Source: Chelydra serpentina (Eukaryota; Chordata; Testudines; Chelydridae). From it: 64,000 bases of DNA. Where the stretch lies: assembly GCA_037349315.1 (NCBI GenBank), contig JBAIAC010000007.1, forward strand, positions 24,198,001 to 24,262,000. Reading direction: 5' to 3'. The translations under genes were made by a program, and so were the position numbers. The notes beneath the pieces were generated by a model. That model searched no databases. It was not told the DNA's origin and worked only from the letters and a program-made list of their open reading frames with translations. This document shows positions 1 to 12,374 of the stretch, one piece after another. Position 1 is the stretch's first letter; the number at the start of each line of letters is the position of its first letter.

Positions 1-344
1 AGGCTTTTGTATTGATTTCCACTGACCCGATCCATCCTCATCTGCTTAGCTGATGACAAAGATGTTTAATAAAAGAGGATAACTGTGTCCACAGGAAAGC
101 TGCAGTGGTATGCAATTGAAGGGGGATTTGTTCCAACAGCGTGACTTCTGGCTGCCTCCTGGACACATCCAGGACTGCATAGAAATCAGTGAGAATGCTT
201 TCTTTTTTTTCCTTTTGAGAGGGTGTCTCCACCCACACCACTATCATTTTCTTCTTTTATTTAACAGCAGGAATCTGAAATCTCTGGTATTATGCATCTC
301 TGTGGGGATTGCAACTCATGGAGACTAAGTTAATAATGGTGACC
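1..344. other. No recognised feature
   Basis: AT-rich non-coding sequence. The two short overlapping ORFs have no recognisable motif. Confidence 0.5.
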
Positions 345-751
345 GGTTTCAGAGTGGTAGCCGTGTTAGTCTGTATCCACAAAAAGAACGAGGAGTACTT
401 GTGGCATCTTGGAGACTAACATTTATTTGGGCATAAGCTTTTGTGGGCTTAAACCCACTTCATCAGATGCATAGAGTGGAACATACAGTAGGAAGATATA
501 CACACAGAGAAAAGATAGGGGTTGCTATACCAACTCTGAGACCAATCAATTAAGGTGGCCTATTATCAGCAGGAGAAGAAAAAAATATTTTTGTAGTGAT
601 AATCATGATGGCCCATTTCAATCAGTTGACAGGAAGGTGTGAGTAACAGTAGGAGGAAACTTAGCATGGGGAAATAGATATCAGTTTGTGTAATGACCCA
701 GCCACTCCCAGTCTTTATTCAAGTCTAATGTAACGGTGTCCAGTTTGCAAA

Positions 752-991
752 TTAATTCCAGTTCAGCAGTTTCTCATTGGAGTCTGTTTTTGAAGTTTTT
801 TGTTGTAGCATTGCGACTTTTAGGTCGGTTACTGAGTGACCAGAGAGATTGAAGTGTTCTCCTACTGGTTTTTGAATGTTATGATTCCTGATGTCAGATT
901 TGTGTCCATTTATTCTTTTGCGTAGAGACTGTCCGGTTTGGCCAATATACATGGCAGAGGGGCACTGCTGGCACATGATGGCATATATCAC
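752..991 (-). pseudogene. GIY-YIG endonuclease domain of the Penelope-like element
   Basis: The translation contains YAIMCQQCPSAMYIGQTGQS, RKRINGHKSDI and PVGEHFNLSGH. It carries the YIG half of the GIY-YIG signature and the downstream arginine and H..H region. It is separated from the RT by frame breaks. Confidence 0.85.
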
Positions 992-1324
992 ATTGGTAGA
1001 TGTGCAGGTGAACGAGCCCCTGATGCCGTGGCTGATGTGATTAGGTCCTATGATGGTGTCACTTGAATCGATCTGTGGACAGAGTTTTCACCGGGCTTTG
1101 TTGCAAGGATAGGTTCCTGGGTTAGTGTTTTTGTTGTGTGATGTGTGGTTGCTGGTGAGTATTTGCTTCAGGTTGGGGGACTGTCTGTAAGCAAGGACTG
1201 GTCTGTCTCCCAAGATCTGTGAGAATGAGGGATTATCCTTCAGGATAGGTTGTAGACCTTTGATGATGCGCTGGAGAGGTTTTAGTTGGGGGCTGACGGA
1301 GATGGCTAGTGGCGTTCTGTTACT

Positions 1325-1861
1325 TTATTTGTTGGATCTGTCCTGTAGTAGGTGATTTCTGGGTACTCTTCTGGCTCTGTCAATCTGTTTCTTCACTTCA
1401 GCAGCTGGGTATTGTAGTTTTAAGAACACTTGATAGAGATCTTGTAGGTGTTTGTCTCTGTCTGAGGGATTGGAGCAAATGCGGTTGTATCTTAGAGCTT
1501 GGCTGTAGACAATGGATCGTTTGTGTCCTGGATGGAAGCTGGAGGCATGTAGGTAAGTATAGCGGTCAGTAGGTTTCTGGTATAGGGTGGTGTTTGTGAC
1601 CATCGCTTATTAACACTGTCCAGGAAGTGGATCACTTGTGTGGATTGGTCCAGGCTGAGGTTGATGGTGGGATGAAAATTTTTGAAATCATGGTGGAATT
1701 CCTCAAGGGCTTCTTTTCCATGGGTCCAGATGATTATTTCATCAATATAGCACAAGAAGAGTAGGGGCGTTAGGGGACGAGAGCTAAGGAAGCATTGTTC
1801 TAAGTCAGCCATAAAAATGTTGGCATGCTGTGGGGCCATGCGGGTACCCATAGCAGTGCTC
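1325..1861 (-). pseudogene. Reverse-transcriptase fragment of the Penelope-like element
   Basis: Two overlapping minus frames hold palm motifs (MGTRMAPQHANIFMADLE, LCYIDEIIIWTHG) and a thumb-like segment. The canonical Y-x-D-D box reads YIDE here. The 5' part of the RT is absent. Confidence 0.82.
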
Positions 1862-2141
1862 TTGACTTGAAGATATATATTGTCCCCAAATGTGAAATAG
1901 TTGTGGGTGAGGACAAATGGGTTTTTTTTCTCCTGCTGCTAATAGCTCACCTTAATTGATTGGTTTCTTAGAGTTGGTATGGCAACCCCCATCTTTTCAG
2001 TGTATGTCTAGAGGGAGAGAGCTAGCCTCCTACTGTATGTTCTACTCTATGCATCTGATGAAGTGGGTTTTAGTCCACGAAAGCTTATGCCCAAATACAT
2101 TTGTTAGTCTCGAAGGTGCTACAAGAACTCCTCATTCTTTT

Positions 2142-4285
2142 AAAGTTGTTAATGTGGAACACAACACAGACAATTGTTCTGAATTCAAAGCAGGAGTGAG
2201 AAAAATGTAAGTTGTTTTAGTGTGTTGAATTGGTGGTAAATTTAAACCTGTATCTGCACTGGCTTATTAAAGTTCAAAGTGTCATTCTCTGGTAACTTAT
2301 GCCTTGAAATTTAAGATTTTTCTTTTTTAAATGCAAGTCCTAATATCAATAGGAACATTTTCATAAAGTGAATTTCAAAAAATAGCTTGTGTTAAAATGT
2401 GGTGTTTTTATTGTACGGTAACATGGAGCTAAAACTCTGCCAGCCCCATGACACAGTGGTATTGAGACAGTTTAGATTTTAATGCCTAATATTTATTATG
2501 CGTTTATTATTTCCTTTTCAATCTTGGTTAAATGTGTCCTTGAATTTTAAAACCCTTGTTGACCTAGCCTGAATGTCTGTTTTTTCATAACTTTTAGGGC
2601 CTGATATTGTGGTCGTCATTCAGGCAAAACTTCCATTGGCTCATCTGGGAGCCATCCCTCACCGCCCCAAGTCCAAGGGCTGCAGGGCTAGGCCTAGAGT
2701 GTCTGTGAGTTGACTCGATGATCCTTTATTGCACCTTACTGGCATACGGAAACCTTTTTCCTTTACAGAGCTTCCTGCTGGCACACGGGGTTTTCTGAAA
2801 AATACATAATCTTGGCTAGTTATGCAATATAGTGCAGTCTAGTGCCAGCTCTTTGTTTAAGAAGGGTGTGAAAGGATTTGACCAACTAGAAGGTGATGCC
2901 AAATGTTAACTGCAACGTCATTCAAGCTCCTGCCTCATGAATAATCCCGGATCCTCTCACAGATGTACGTACACTTGGGACTCTTATCAACTTAAACATG
3001 AAACCAGCCATAAAAATCACATGACTCCTTTTTATCTTTAATTACTACACTAAATAAGAACTCGTTTTTGTTTTATATGAACCTTGAATAAAAAGGACTT
3101 AGACATTTAGTACTTATCAAACTGCTTTAAACTCTATGTTCTGGACAAATTCCAACTGTAATAATTACATTTTGCCATTGTAAATTTCTCCTGCTGTTTC
3201 ATTTTGGTACTGCAATCTTCACTTCCCATCTTAAGCTATTGTGTAGTGTTGCAGGGTGCTGCTAAACAACTGTGATTCACATCAGGGTGACTGTTCTTCA
3301 TTAGTTGTCAAAGTTATTCCTATATATTCCTTTCTTGAAGTAAAAGGTTGTAAAGAGCTTTGGTTTTGCTTTACCAATGCAAAATTATTCAGCAAGGCAA
3401 CAGCTGAGAGGTTTTTTTTGCAGGACCTGATCAAAATGGATACTGAGTAGTCACAAGAGATTTTGGTTCAAAATTTTATTTTCTAACAGTTTTGGGCCCT
3501 CTGCCTTTGCATGTTTCTATTTATCTAGGTTAAAAATGTCAATGGGCCAAATCTGCTCCTAGTTACGTTGATGTCTCTTTAGTAACTTCATTGATGTATA
3601 ACTGAGTGAATTTGGCACAATATGCAAACTTCAGTTTTTGAATGTGTTTGGGCATATATGTAGTGAGTACTTTTTAGCAATCTTTAAGATGAAAAGCACT
3701 ATGTGAAGCTAAGAAAATAGTACAGATTTTAAAATATTTACTTCTGTATTTATTATCCATCTTGTCAAGGGCTGGGATTTTTATGTAAATAAAGTGTAGA
3801 TATGAACAAAGAAAGGGATTTAACAAAACGCTGATTGTAAGTAAAGCTGCTTTTTGAAATAGTTGGCTTAGAGTTCAGGCTAGTGTTAGGATAGGGTAGG
3901 GTCCTTCAGTAAACAAGTACTGCCTTCGCTATTCAGTCAGTGATTATGAATCATTTAGAATTGTCAGTATGCTCAGCAATGTAGAATTCAGAGGAAGAGG
4001 GTCCTTGTTGAAAGGTGCAATTTTGTATTACATTTGTTTTTAAAAAAAAACTCAGATTTATAACACAATGAAATTTTTAAGATGGGAAAATATAATATAG
4101 GTGTGAATTAGTGAAACAATTTCCCCCGATACAACAGTTAAACATGCTTCAAAGGAGACTGAGGTTTGTTATATAACTTCTGTGTTTACACACACGTGCG
4201 CATCTCTGGTGACATCTCATGACACTGCACATGTCAGACTGTAGGATTCTCTGTTACGAAGCTCTGTGTGCATTTATAAAATGAA
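2142..4285. other. No recognised coding feature
   Basis: AT-rich, single-copy-looking sequence. An AATAAA lies near 3787, but no transcript end can be supported. A short piece around 3540-3630 belongs to the 'acttca' interspersed family described under findings. Confidence 0.4.
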
Positions 4286-4289
4286 GTTA

Positions 4290-5425
4290 TAGGTGGGGCT
4301 GGTAGCGTTTCCTATTATTAAGGTTACCTGACACTTCCCATTATAAGACCCTGTTCTCAGTTGCTCATAACTTTGCTACATTTTTAGGGGCTGGGCTAAA
4401 ATTTTCCTTCCTGGGTGTTTGCCTCAGGCTGAATTTGTTTTGGAAGACTTCAGCCAAACAGTTTAGCTGGTTCCAACAATAAGGCCAGGGAAAAATACAT
4501 TGTTTTGCTCATGTTAATTTTTTTTTTTTTAAAGGAGACCTTTTACTTGAAATACTGAAGGGCCCTCTGTTTTAGCGTAAGGACTGGAAAATTGGTAAGG
4601 TGGGGTGACCTTTGTATCATGGATGTGCCTTTTGCCATCCCCGCAAAAATCTGTCCCAATTTTGACAAGTTATAAGCTTTTGAAAAATCACAATTTGCAC
4701 ATGCCTAGACCCTTCTTAGCTTTTAACAATTTAAAATTTCCAAAGTCCATCCCTCTGCTGACCAGACTGCACATGAGCAGGTGAACATGCTCCAGACCAG
4801 GGCTACAGAGATGAAGCAGGACTTGCCCTGTAATTGCTGCCATTAGCTGCTCCTGGTAAGGGCCAGGCACTGAGAATAAGAAGCCTGTCGGCCCTGTGCT
4901 CTCAATGATCCGTTATCCCTGCTGGCACCCAGGCAGTATGGAGAAGGAAGCCATCTGCTTCAAATGCAGAGGGAACAAAAGCCAGAGCAAAGGGGAGGGA
5001 AAGAAGTAGATTTGGAAAAGGAGTCTGATGAGATTGGGGTGGAAGAAGAGGAAGAGAGAGAGTTGCCAATTTTGGTTGGATGTATTCCTGGAGGTTTCAT
5101 CACATGTCATAATCTTTAATTAAAGATTAATCGTTAATTCCTGGAGACTCCAGAACAATCTGGAAGGGTTGGCAACCCTAGGGAGAGAAACTATCCCAGA
5201 CAGTTGGAGGGAGGAAACTGGGCCTGGCTGGTCAGGGAAACTGGGATCAAGAACCAGTGGGGGGAATGGGGCAGAGGGGGAGGAGAAGAGAGATGTCTTA
5301 GAAGCGGCTGGGGAGAAATGGAACTGGCTGAGCAAAAAAGACTGGGATTAGAAAATGGAGGACAAGAGACTGAAGGAGGAGAATAGGACTGGGTAGACTG
5401 GGACAGGAAGCTGGTGTGGGGAAGA
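4290..5425. repeat. Unclassified composite repeat, copy A
   Basis: It shares an ordered series of similar blocks with 26060-26850 in the same orientation, including 'cagttgct.ataactttg', 'tgggtgtttgcctcaggctgaa' type blocks, 'ggtgacctttgtatca' and a purine-rich 'actgggcctggctggtc' section. The class is unknown. Confidence 0.55.
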
Positions 5426-5849
5426 GACAAGCCTAGGACAGGGACAAATTGGAGGGGATGGAATAAAAAGGGTCAGAATTGGGGAAAATGGGCAAAAGGT
5501 CTGTGTTAACTAGAACACACTCCCTGCTGGAGCCTAAGATGCCTGAGTGTCTCCATTCCTCTGCTGTGAGCAAATATCTGTGAAACCCAGTGGCAAAGTG
5601 TGTGCCCCATCCCACACTAGTGCTGGTCCACATAGAGGATAACAACCTACTATTCCTATTATTTTCTCCTTTAGCTCAAGTCTCCATTATCTCAAAATCT
5701 CAAGCAGAGGTCTGTGCCTTGGATCTAAAGGTTTGAACCCTGCTGATGACCCATGTAAGTGTCAATAAGATGCCATATCATGGAATTCCTGTGTTTTTCA
5801 GTTTGCTTTTATAAAAACCTAGGACATTTCACAGGAAAAATGTTAGAAC

Positions 5850-5950
5850 AATATTTAGGTTACAAAGTCAAGCACTCAAAAGTTAGGAAATACAAGAATT
5901 GAGGTTGCCCATGTGCGTTATGATATCTTTAGTTACGTGATCACATACTA
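5850..5950 (+). repeat. Terminal-type repeat 'aagtcaagcactcaaaag'
   Basis: The sequence is repeated in inverted orientation at about 7195-7340 and 26855-26960, and in direct orientation at 37310-37440. The 5850 and 7340 copies may be the two inverted ends of one DNA transposon of about 1.5 kb. Confidence 0.5.
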
Positions 5951-6109
5951 TTTTTTTTCCCACAGGCCCTCCATCTCCTTCAGTACACAAAGTAGACCTG
6001 CTTTCAGGATGGATCAAGGTTGTGTAGTGAAGGAGACTGTTGTCTGACTGAACCCTTGCTTTATTTATTGCGTAAGATGGAAGCTGTGTAGTGAATGAGG
6101 CAGGGGACG

Positions 6110-6515
6110 GCAGAAAGAAGAAAATATGGTCTCATGGTTAGGGTAGTTGAATGCTGCTCTGGGAAACTGGATTCTAACCTTGACTCTGCCACACTGTTCC
6201 TATGTGTCAAGTCACTTAAACCAGACTTTTCAGAGGTGGTCATTAATTGTATGTTCCTCATTTTGCGTGTGTTTGACTTCAGACCATGAGGGTCTGATTT
6301 GCAGAAGCGCTGAGCACTCTCACAACTCCAATGGAAGCTGTATGCTGAACGTAATACTAAGTACTCCAAAAAATCAGGTCCTAGGTATCACACATTAGGT
6401 ACCCAAAGTTTGTGATGCCTTTGACTCCAATTTCTGTTCCTCCACTCATCTGTAAAATGTGGATAATAACATTCTGTCACCTCATGGGTTTTATGAAGAT
6501 AAATTGTTTCTGAAG
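6110..6515 (-). repeat. MIR/CORE-SINE-like fragment, interrupted
   Basis: Two pieces (about 6140-6235 and 6425-6510) show the antisense MIR pattern: 'tgtgtcaagtcactta' and 'catctgtaaaatgtggataata'. About 190 bp of other sequence separates them. Confidence 0.55.
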
Positions 6516-6540
6516 CATTCAGATACTATACTGATGAGTG

Positions 6541-7045
6541 CAGGGCCGGCTCTAGGCACCAGCAAAACAAGCTGGTGCTTGGGGCGGCACATTTTTAGGG
6601 GCGACATTCTGGCACCAGCCATGCCGCCCCTAAAAATGTGCCTCGACTGCCCTAGCTCAGCTCCGCCGCCGCTCGCACGCCACGGCACAGGAAACAGCTG
6701 ATTCGTGTGCCGCTGCTCCCCTTCCCTCCCAGGCTTGAGAACCTGGGAGGGAGGGGGAGATCCCGAGCGGCCGTGGCACGCGAAACAGCTGATTCGCACG
6801 CTGCTGCTCCCCCTCCCTCCCAGGCTTGGGAGGGAGGGGGAGATCTTGAGTGGCCACGGCGCGCGTGCCGCTTCTCTCTCCCTCCCTCCCTCCCAGGCTT
6901 GAGAGCCTGGCGGGAGGAGGCAGGGTTGGGGATTTGGGGAAGGGGCGGAGTTGAGGCGGGGCCAGGGGTGGGGTAAGGAAAAAATGGGGGGGGGCGGCCA
7001 AAATTGTTTTTGCTTGGGACGGCAAAAATCCTAGAGCCGGCCCTG
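6541..7045. mobile_element. hAT-type MITE (505 bp) with perfect 8-bp target duplication
   Basis: Terminal inverted repeats cagggccggctctagg / cctagagccggccctg are flanked on both sides by gatgagtg (6533-6540 and 7046-7053). An 8-bp duplication is diagnostic of the hAT superfamily. The interior is GC-rich and carries three diverged copies of a 'gctgctcccc.tccctcccaggctt' unit. It has no transposase. The ORFs here are by-products of GC content. Confidence 0.92.
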
Positions 7046-7194
7046 GATGAGTGCCAGAGAAAATCCCATGAGGAAGGGGTGAATAGTGTGCAATAAATAA
7101 GGCATGAGGCCACACATGGAAAAATGAGGATAAAACAAAATATCGAGTAGTTGCTTATTAAATGAGCACTGAATAAGGCAAGAGTCCTGTAGAA

Positions 7195-7340
7195 ACACTA
7201 GAATGTGATCATGTAATTAAAGACTGGATCATATGCGTACACACAAAGGCACAAATTAAGGTTGTCCTGGTAACTTTAATTCTGACATTTCCAAATTTTT
7301 GAGTGCTTGACTTTTCCACCTTTAATGTTTTAACAGTTTG
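7195..7340 (-). repeat. Terminal-type repeat, inverted copy
   Basis: This is an inverted counterpart of 5850-5950, containing 'tttgagtgcttgactttt' and 'tgatcatgtaattaaag'. Confidence 0.5.
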
Positions 7341-7654
7341 TGTATTATATTAATATATGGGGGGTGTCTGTGTAAAATATATATAGGACTCAATAATTTC
7401 AAAAGTGGTTAGTGATTTTGGGTCCCAACTTAAGACACTACAAAGGGCCTGATTTTTCAGAACATGGCTATTCAGCTCCTTCTGAATCACAGACCCCTTT
7501 AAAGTGTCAGATTATCTCAAATGGGCACCCCAAATCACTATCTCTTTAACGTGTTTGGATTTCTTTTAAATTTAACCTTAACTCTGGATTGATAATGCTT
7601 GGTTTTGTGATTATTACGTCATTCCTGTAATAGATTTTACGCTAAATTATTGAT

Positions 7655-8300
7655 CTATATGCTCAACCTACCTGTACCTTAATATAGTTTTTGTCTGGGA
7701 ATATAATTGCTTGGCTTGGTGGAAAGTTGTCTGATGAAAATGTTGGGTTTTTTGCCAGAAAATTGGGTTTTTGACTAAATGCAATTTTTTTGTAAAAGTT
7801 GCCTTTCTGTGGAAAATTTAAACTTTTAATTGAATAACCAAATACCCCAAAACTATAATGTTTTTGATTTTTGGCCAAAACCTGAACATTTTCTATTTGG
7901 AATTGCCACTGTGATGCATTATGGGGGTTGTAATTTGGGTTTATCACTCTCTTCAATGGGCAGGGTTTCCCAGCCAGACTATATCTCCCATGATACACTT
8001 CAGCAGATCATGAAGATCGGAGACTATGGTATATCTTGGTAGTTGTTGCCCAGCCAGGGCGCCCAGGTCATAGAGAAGAATGGTGACATGAAGTATCTGA
8101 ACTACACCTCCTATGAGGCACCATGATAACATGCCTGAATTGAAATTTTTGGATTTTGGATGAAAGGTTGGTTTTTTTGGGTTGTGACTGAAAATTGTCA
8201 CATCTTGATTTTTATTTTTATAAAAAGTCAAATTTTTCCATCTGAGCGGGATTTGTTTTTTTACAAATCGCAGTAGAAATAATGAGCATCTCCCTCCCAC
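7655..8300. repeat. T-rich unclassified interspersed repeat
   Basis: T-rich strings such as 'ttgggttttttgccagaaaattgggttttt' flank a segment with 'ggttgtaatttggg' and 'actatatctcccatgata', like the 'aactacaactcccatgatgc' element common in reptile genomes. No ORF is supported. Confidence 0.4.
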
Positions 8301-9012
8301 TCTCCAGTCCCATCATCCTTACTCTTTCTTTAGATATTGCCTTCTCTGAGGTTGTAAGTGGCCCTCATTTGTACGTTTTAAGGTTTTCATTGAAAGGAAA
8401 TCCCTTCTAAAGAGTTGAGGACTTGGCATCTTTCAGGATTGGTGCCAATATTTTCAGCTAACAGTTCCTCCAATTGACAACTAATTTTAATACTTTAAAA
8501 ACCCACTAGCTCAGGGTCTGTTTGTCTTGTAATGATACTTTTGAGGACATAAAGTGCTACATAAATTTTAAACAATGTACAAACATGATCTAATTCTCAG
8601 AATATCCATTTATGACTGGTAAACAAATAGTTTTACCCTCATTTTACACTATCCTCTTAATCTACCAGTAATTCACACTCAACATCTGGTTTAATCTGGA
8701 AAGAGCAGATTTAAGGTAACCTCTAGAGTCACTTAACTGTTACAAACAATAATTCATAACAGAACATCTGCCTGAGAGAGACTCCCCACACTTGATGATG
8801 GATGTTTAACGGGCCTTAATACGATACCTTTTATTTATATATTGCTTAATGGGTGTTGTTTAATCTCTCTAAGCATGTCACAGACATAATTTCCCCAAAA
8901 TATTAGGCTTTCTGGCTTTTCCCCCCCAAGTACATCCTAGCTTTTTATTACATATCAGAGAAACCATGACCAAGGTCCTCTGTATCAGAGGCAAATTGGA
9001 TCTATATTTTGC

Positions 9013-9111
9013 AATAAGAACATAAGCATGGCCATACTGGGTCAGACCAATGGTCCATCTAGCCCAGTATCCTGTCTTCCGATAGTGGCCAATGCTGGGT
9101 GCTTCAGAGTG
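9013..9111 (-). mobile_element. CR1 LINE 3' fragment, part 1 (split by an LTR)
   Basis: 'aagaacataagcatggccatactgggtcagacc...agcccagtatcctgtcttcc' is the antisense 3' region of a sauropsid CR1. The same CR1 resumes at 10969 after the inserted LTR. Confidence 0.85.
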
Positions 9112-10968
9112 TGTGACATTCTATACCTTGGGGGAGCATCCTGTAACCCCCATATTCCTCATTTATATACAATTGTGATATTGCATATATAGCAGGCCGT
9201 GTGAGGTATCAGGGGAAAGGTTATGATCTGCTGAAAGTCAATTTTTCGATCTAAATATTTATATCATTAATGCGTATGAAGTTATGAAGTGTTGTTCGGT
9301 CGTCACTAAAATATGCTGTGGATTTGGGAGGCACCCAGATACTAGCTCTCCAGAGACAATATCAAGAGAAGTAACCAACACCCAGGTGGGTGCTGAACAG
9401 ACATCTCCAGCAATTGTCCAGCAGAGGAGTTACAATTCAGTGACTCACTCACAGGAGAGACACCAGGGTATTGCTTCACCTTGTGGCTCAGCAATGCCCA
9501 CCAGGCATGCCTGAACTTGTGTTCTCCAAGCACATGAACTAAGGCAGGAGTGAGCAAACTATGGCCCGGGGGCTGCATCCGGCCCTTCAGACATTTTAAT
9601 CCAGCCCTCGAGCTCCTGCCGGGGAGCAGGGTCTTGGGCTTGCCCCACTCCGGCGCTCCAGTCAGGGAGTGGACTTGGGGGCTTCCCCTGCTCCGCATGG
9701 CTCCTGGAAGCAGCGGCATGTCCCCCTCTGGCTTCTACATGTAGGGGCAGCCAAGGGGCTCCGCATGCTGCCCCTGCACCAAGTGCCACCCCCACAGCTC
9801 CCATTGGCCAGGAACCACGGCCAATGGGAGTTGCAGGGGCGGTGCCTGCGGATGGGGCCGCATGCAGAGCTGCCTGGCCACGCCGCCACATAGGAGCTGG
9901 AGGGGGGACATGCCGCTGCGTCTGGGAGCTGCTTGAGGTAAGCGCCGCCTGGAGTCTGCACCCCTGGCCCCCTCCCATGCCCTGAACCCCTTGGTTCCAG
10001 CCCGGAGCACCCTCCTGCACCCCAAACCCCCAGCCCCACCCCAGAGCCTGCACCCCTAGCCGGAGCCCTCACCCCCCGCAGAGCCCAACCCTCTGCCCGA
10101 GCCCCTTTCCACACACTGAACTCCTCATTTCTGGACCCACCAAAGAGCCCTCCCCCCACACACACACCCAAACCCCCAATTTCATGAGCATTCATGGCCC
10201 GCCATACAATTTCTATACCAGATGTGGCCCTGGGCCAAAAAGTTTGCCCACCCCTGGACTAAGGGTATAAAACAAAACACAGTGGCCACATGCTTGGCCT
10301 TTCTCCTTCCCCCACCTATGCTGCAAACAACAAGGACACTCAGAAGACTGAAGACTCCTGAAACCTGGGCCAGTCCCTCTGTTGGAGTGAAACCTATATA
10401 CTATGAACTGCAATATCCAGTGGGGTGAGAAAAAAACTGCTTAACCTAGATGTTGCCCTGTCTAATAGGGTTGAGAGTTTAGATGCGTACTTATGTGTTG
10501 TTTTCTTTTGGTAACTAACTCTGACTTTTTGCCTATCACGTATAATCACTTAAAATCTATCTTTTTGTAGTCAATAAATTTGTTTAACTGTTTATCTTTA
10601 CCAGTGAGTTTGCATGAAGTGTTTGGTAAGGGTGTTTGCTCAGGTTTACAAAGGCTAGTGTACCAATTAATAAATTTGCACTGCTCGTCTTGAGCAGTGC
10701 AAGACTGTATATTCCTGAGGTACAAAGCTCGGAGCTGGGAGGATTTGGCTGGCGCCTTTCTCTGTGTGATTCATGAGTGGCTCTGGGAGCATTCATGCAA
10801 TCTAGCTGGGCGCGGGGCTCCCCATGCAGTTGTACTGAGTAATAACAGTGCCCGGAGGGGCTTGATGCTTGTCACTAGCAAAGCACTGTGAGAGACAACC
10901 CAGGTTGGAGAGTTAAGGGGGCACAGCAGTCCCACAGTCCCAGGCTGTGCCCTGGGGATCCAGTCACG
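9112..10968 (+). mobile_element. Solo LTR inserted in CR1 and itself carrying a hAT element
   Basis: It begins TGTGACATTC and ends ..CCAGTCACG (expected CA). Flanks gagtg (9107-9111) and gaggg (10969-10973) form a 4/5-matching 5-bp duplication, and the CR1 reads on across the site. AATAAA signals near 10573 suggest + orientation. Removing the hAT element leaves about 1.14 kb. No internal retroviral genes were seen. Confidence 0.83.
9545..10256. mobile_element. hAT-type non-autonomous element (712 bp)
   Basis: The ends are caggagtgagcaaact... and ...agtttgcccacccctg, inverted repeats of the 'caggggtgggcaaac' type. Flanks aactaagg and gactaagg match at 7 of 8 positions. The interior is GC-rich with a 'cccattggcc/ggccaatggg' palindrome and no transposase. 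A second copy in opposite orientation lies at 52890-53722. Confidence 0.88.
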
Positions 10969-11050
10969 GAGGGCATGAACAGAACAGGAGAATTGTCAAG
11001 TGATCCATCCCCTGTGGCCCATTCCCATCTTGCGGCAAACAGAGGCTAGG
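10969..11050 (-). mobile_element. CR1 LINE 3' fragment, part 2
   Basis: 'catgaacagaacagg...gtgatccatcccctgtggcccattccc' continues the CR1 from 9111; compare the intact run at 42350-42460. Confidence 0.82.
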
Positions 11051-11245
11051 GGGAGGAATAGCTCAATGGTTTGAGCATTGACCTGCTAAACCCAGGGTTG
11101 TGAGTTCAATCCTTGAGGGGGCCATTTAGGGATCTGGGCAAAAATCTGTCAGGGGACAGTACTTGGTCCTGCTAGTGAAGGCAGGGGACTGGAGTCAATG
11201 ACCTTTCAGGGTCCTTCCAGTTCTAGGAGATAGGTATATTTCCAT
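11051..11245 (+). mobile_element. tRNA-derived SINE
   Basis: It starts gaggaatagctcaatggttt with an A-box-like 'tagctcaatggtttgagc' and a B-box 'ggttgtgagttcaatcc', followed by a non-tRNA body ending '...agttctaggagatagg'. The order of pol III boxes and the unrelated tail mark a tRNA-derived SINE, not a tRNA gene. Confidence 0.85.
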
Positions 11246-12374
11246 ATATTACTGCATTCTGGTGAGACACACTGCAAATTCTGCAGCAGCATTTAAATTT
11301 AAAAATGAACATCACAGGGACATCTGAGGGTCATTTTGATAACAGATTCCCCACCAGGGGAGGCAGGTCAGGCTAGGGATAGGCACACTTGATGACTATA
11401 GCTGCTAAAATGAACAACAGTGGAACAGTTAAGTGTTGACATTTATATTAGAGAGGCAAGGTAGGTGAGGTAATATCTTTTATTGGACCAACTTCTGCTG
11501 TGTAAGCTCAAAAGCTTGTCGTTTTCACCAACAGAATTTGGTCTAATAACATATTACCTTACCCACCTTGTGTCTCTCATATCCTGGGACCGATAGGGCT
11601 ACAACAAGACATTTAATATTGTCATCTTTCATTTTCAGAGTCAGAGTTTATGGAGCAAGTCATTTTTCTTCAGAGCCTTAAGGACTAGAAATGTGTTTTG
11701 TTTTTAAATAAGTGATTTGCAGCAATGAATAGATGCTGTTGCAAATTCTCCAGCCACAAAATTGTGGAATATAGTGTAATATTATAAATGAGTAAGAATA
11801 AAAGTTACACTTTTAGTTAGGCCATATAACTGATGGTCATTTATTAACTTGTCTGTGCTTTGCACTGTATAATGCAGATCAGAACAGTCTCTGACAGTTT
11901 AGAAGACATGAAGAAAAGCCAAATGAACAGAGATGGAGAAGTTAACTTGGATAATATTTCTCTCTCTTCTTAATCTCCTTCATTTATTCCACTTGCAAAA
12001 TACTCCGCGTTCTTTGGGCCTGTGCATGGAAAGTGGCCTGATTCCACATTTCATGCACAGCTGAAACTTTCCTTTAGTGTTCAACAGGAGATTTGGGTGC
12101 AACAAGAAATGTGGGATCAGGCCCAATATTTGTGGATTTTTACACTTTTTTGTGTAAGTAATTTAAGTTGAGTTGCTTATCAGCTTTCTCAGTTACTTCT
12201 GCTGTCCCATTGATTTCTCATTGCTCTGTTACCCAGTTTTATTACCTGTTTAACTTGTAGCTCTTACTTGGAAACTACCGCAAATTCTAAAAGGGCATGG
12301 GATGGGTTTGAATTTGTTGCTCATGAAAGTGAGGAACTGCTAGCATAAACCAGGGAACTTCATCCCGTAAGAGG

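Larger units (their letters stand above)
345..2141 (-). mobile_element. Penelope-like retroelement with inverted terminal repeats, decayed
   Basis: The minus strand encodes, in order, a reverse-transcriptase fragment with the GTRMAPQHANIFMADLE and CYIDEI catalytic-type motifs (about 1851-1492), a thumb-like region (1603-1325), and a GIY-YIG endonuclease domain (991-752) with MYIGQTGQSLRKRINGHKSD. RT followed by GIY-YIG is the signature of Penelope-like elements. The two ends (about 347-575 and 1925-2141) are inverted copies of one another, sharing the catctgatgaagtgggtt core. The N-terminal part of RT is missing and the reading frame is broken between the ORFs, so the copy is inactive. Confidence 0.88.

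Noticed and set aside
2142..3800. 3' UTR of the neighbouring TC2N gene
   Set aside because: In mammals TC2N lies next to CATSPERB, and an AATAAA occurs near 3787, but no coding exon or conserved block was recognised.
6652..7115. Two 150-aa minus-strand ORFs
   Set aside because: They come from the GC-rich hAT MITE at 6541-7045 and are proline/glycine low-complexity.
9559..10195. Long overlapping ORFs on both strands (up to 177 aa)
   Set aside because: They lie inside the GC-rich interior of a hAT-type element with defined ends; translations are G/P/R/A-rich without motifs.
11051..11130. tRNA gene
   Set aside because: A and B boxes are present, but the acceptor stem is not convincing and a SINE body follows.
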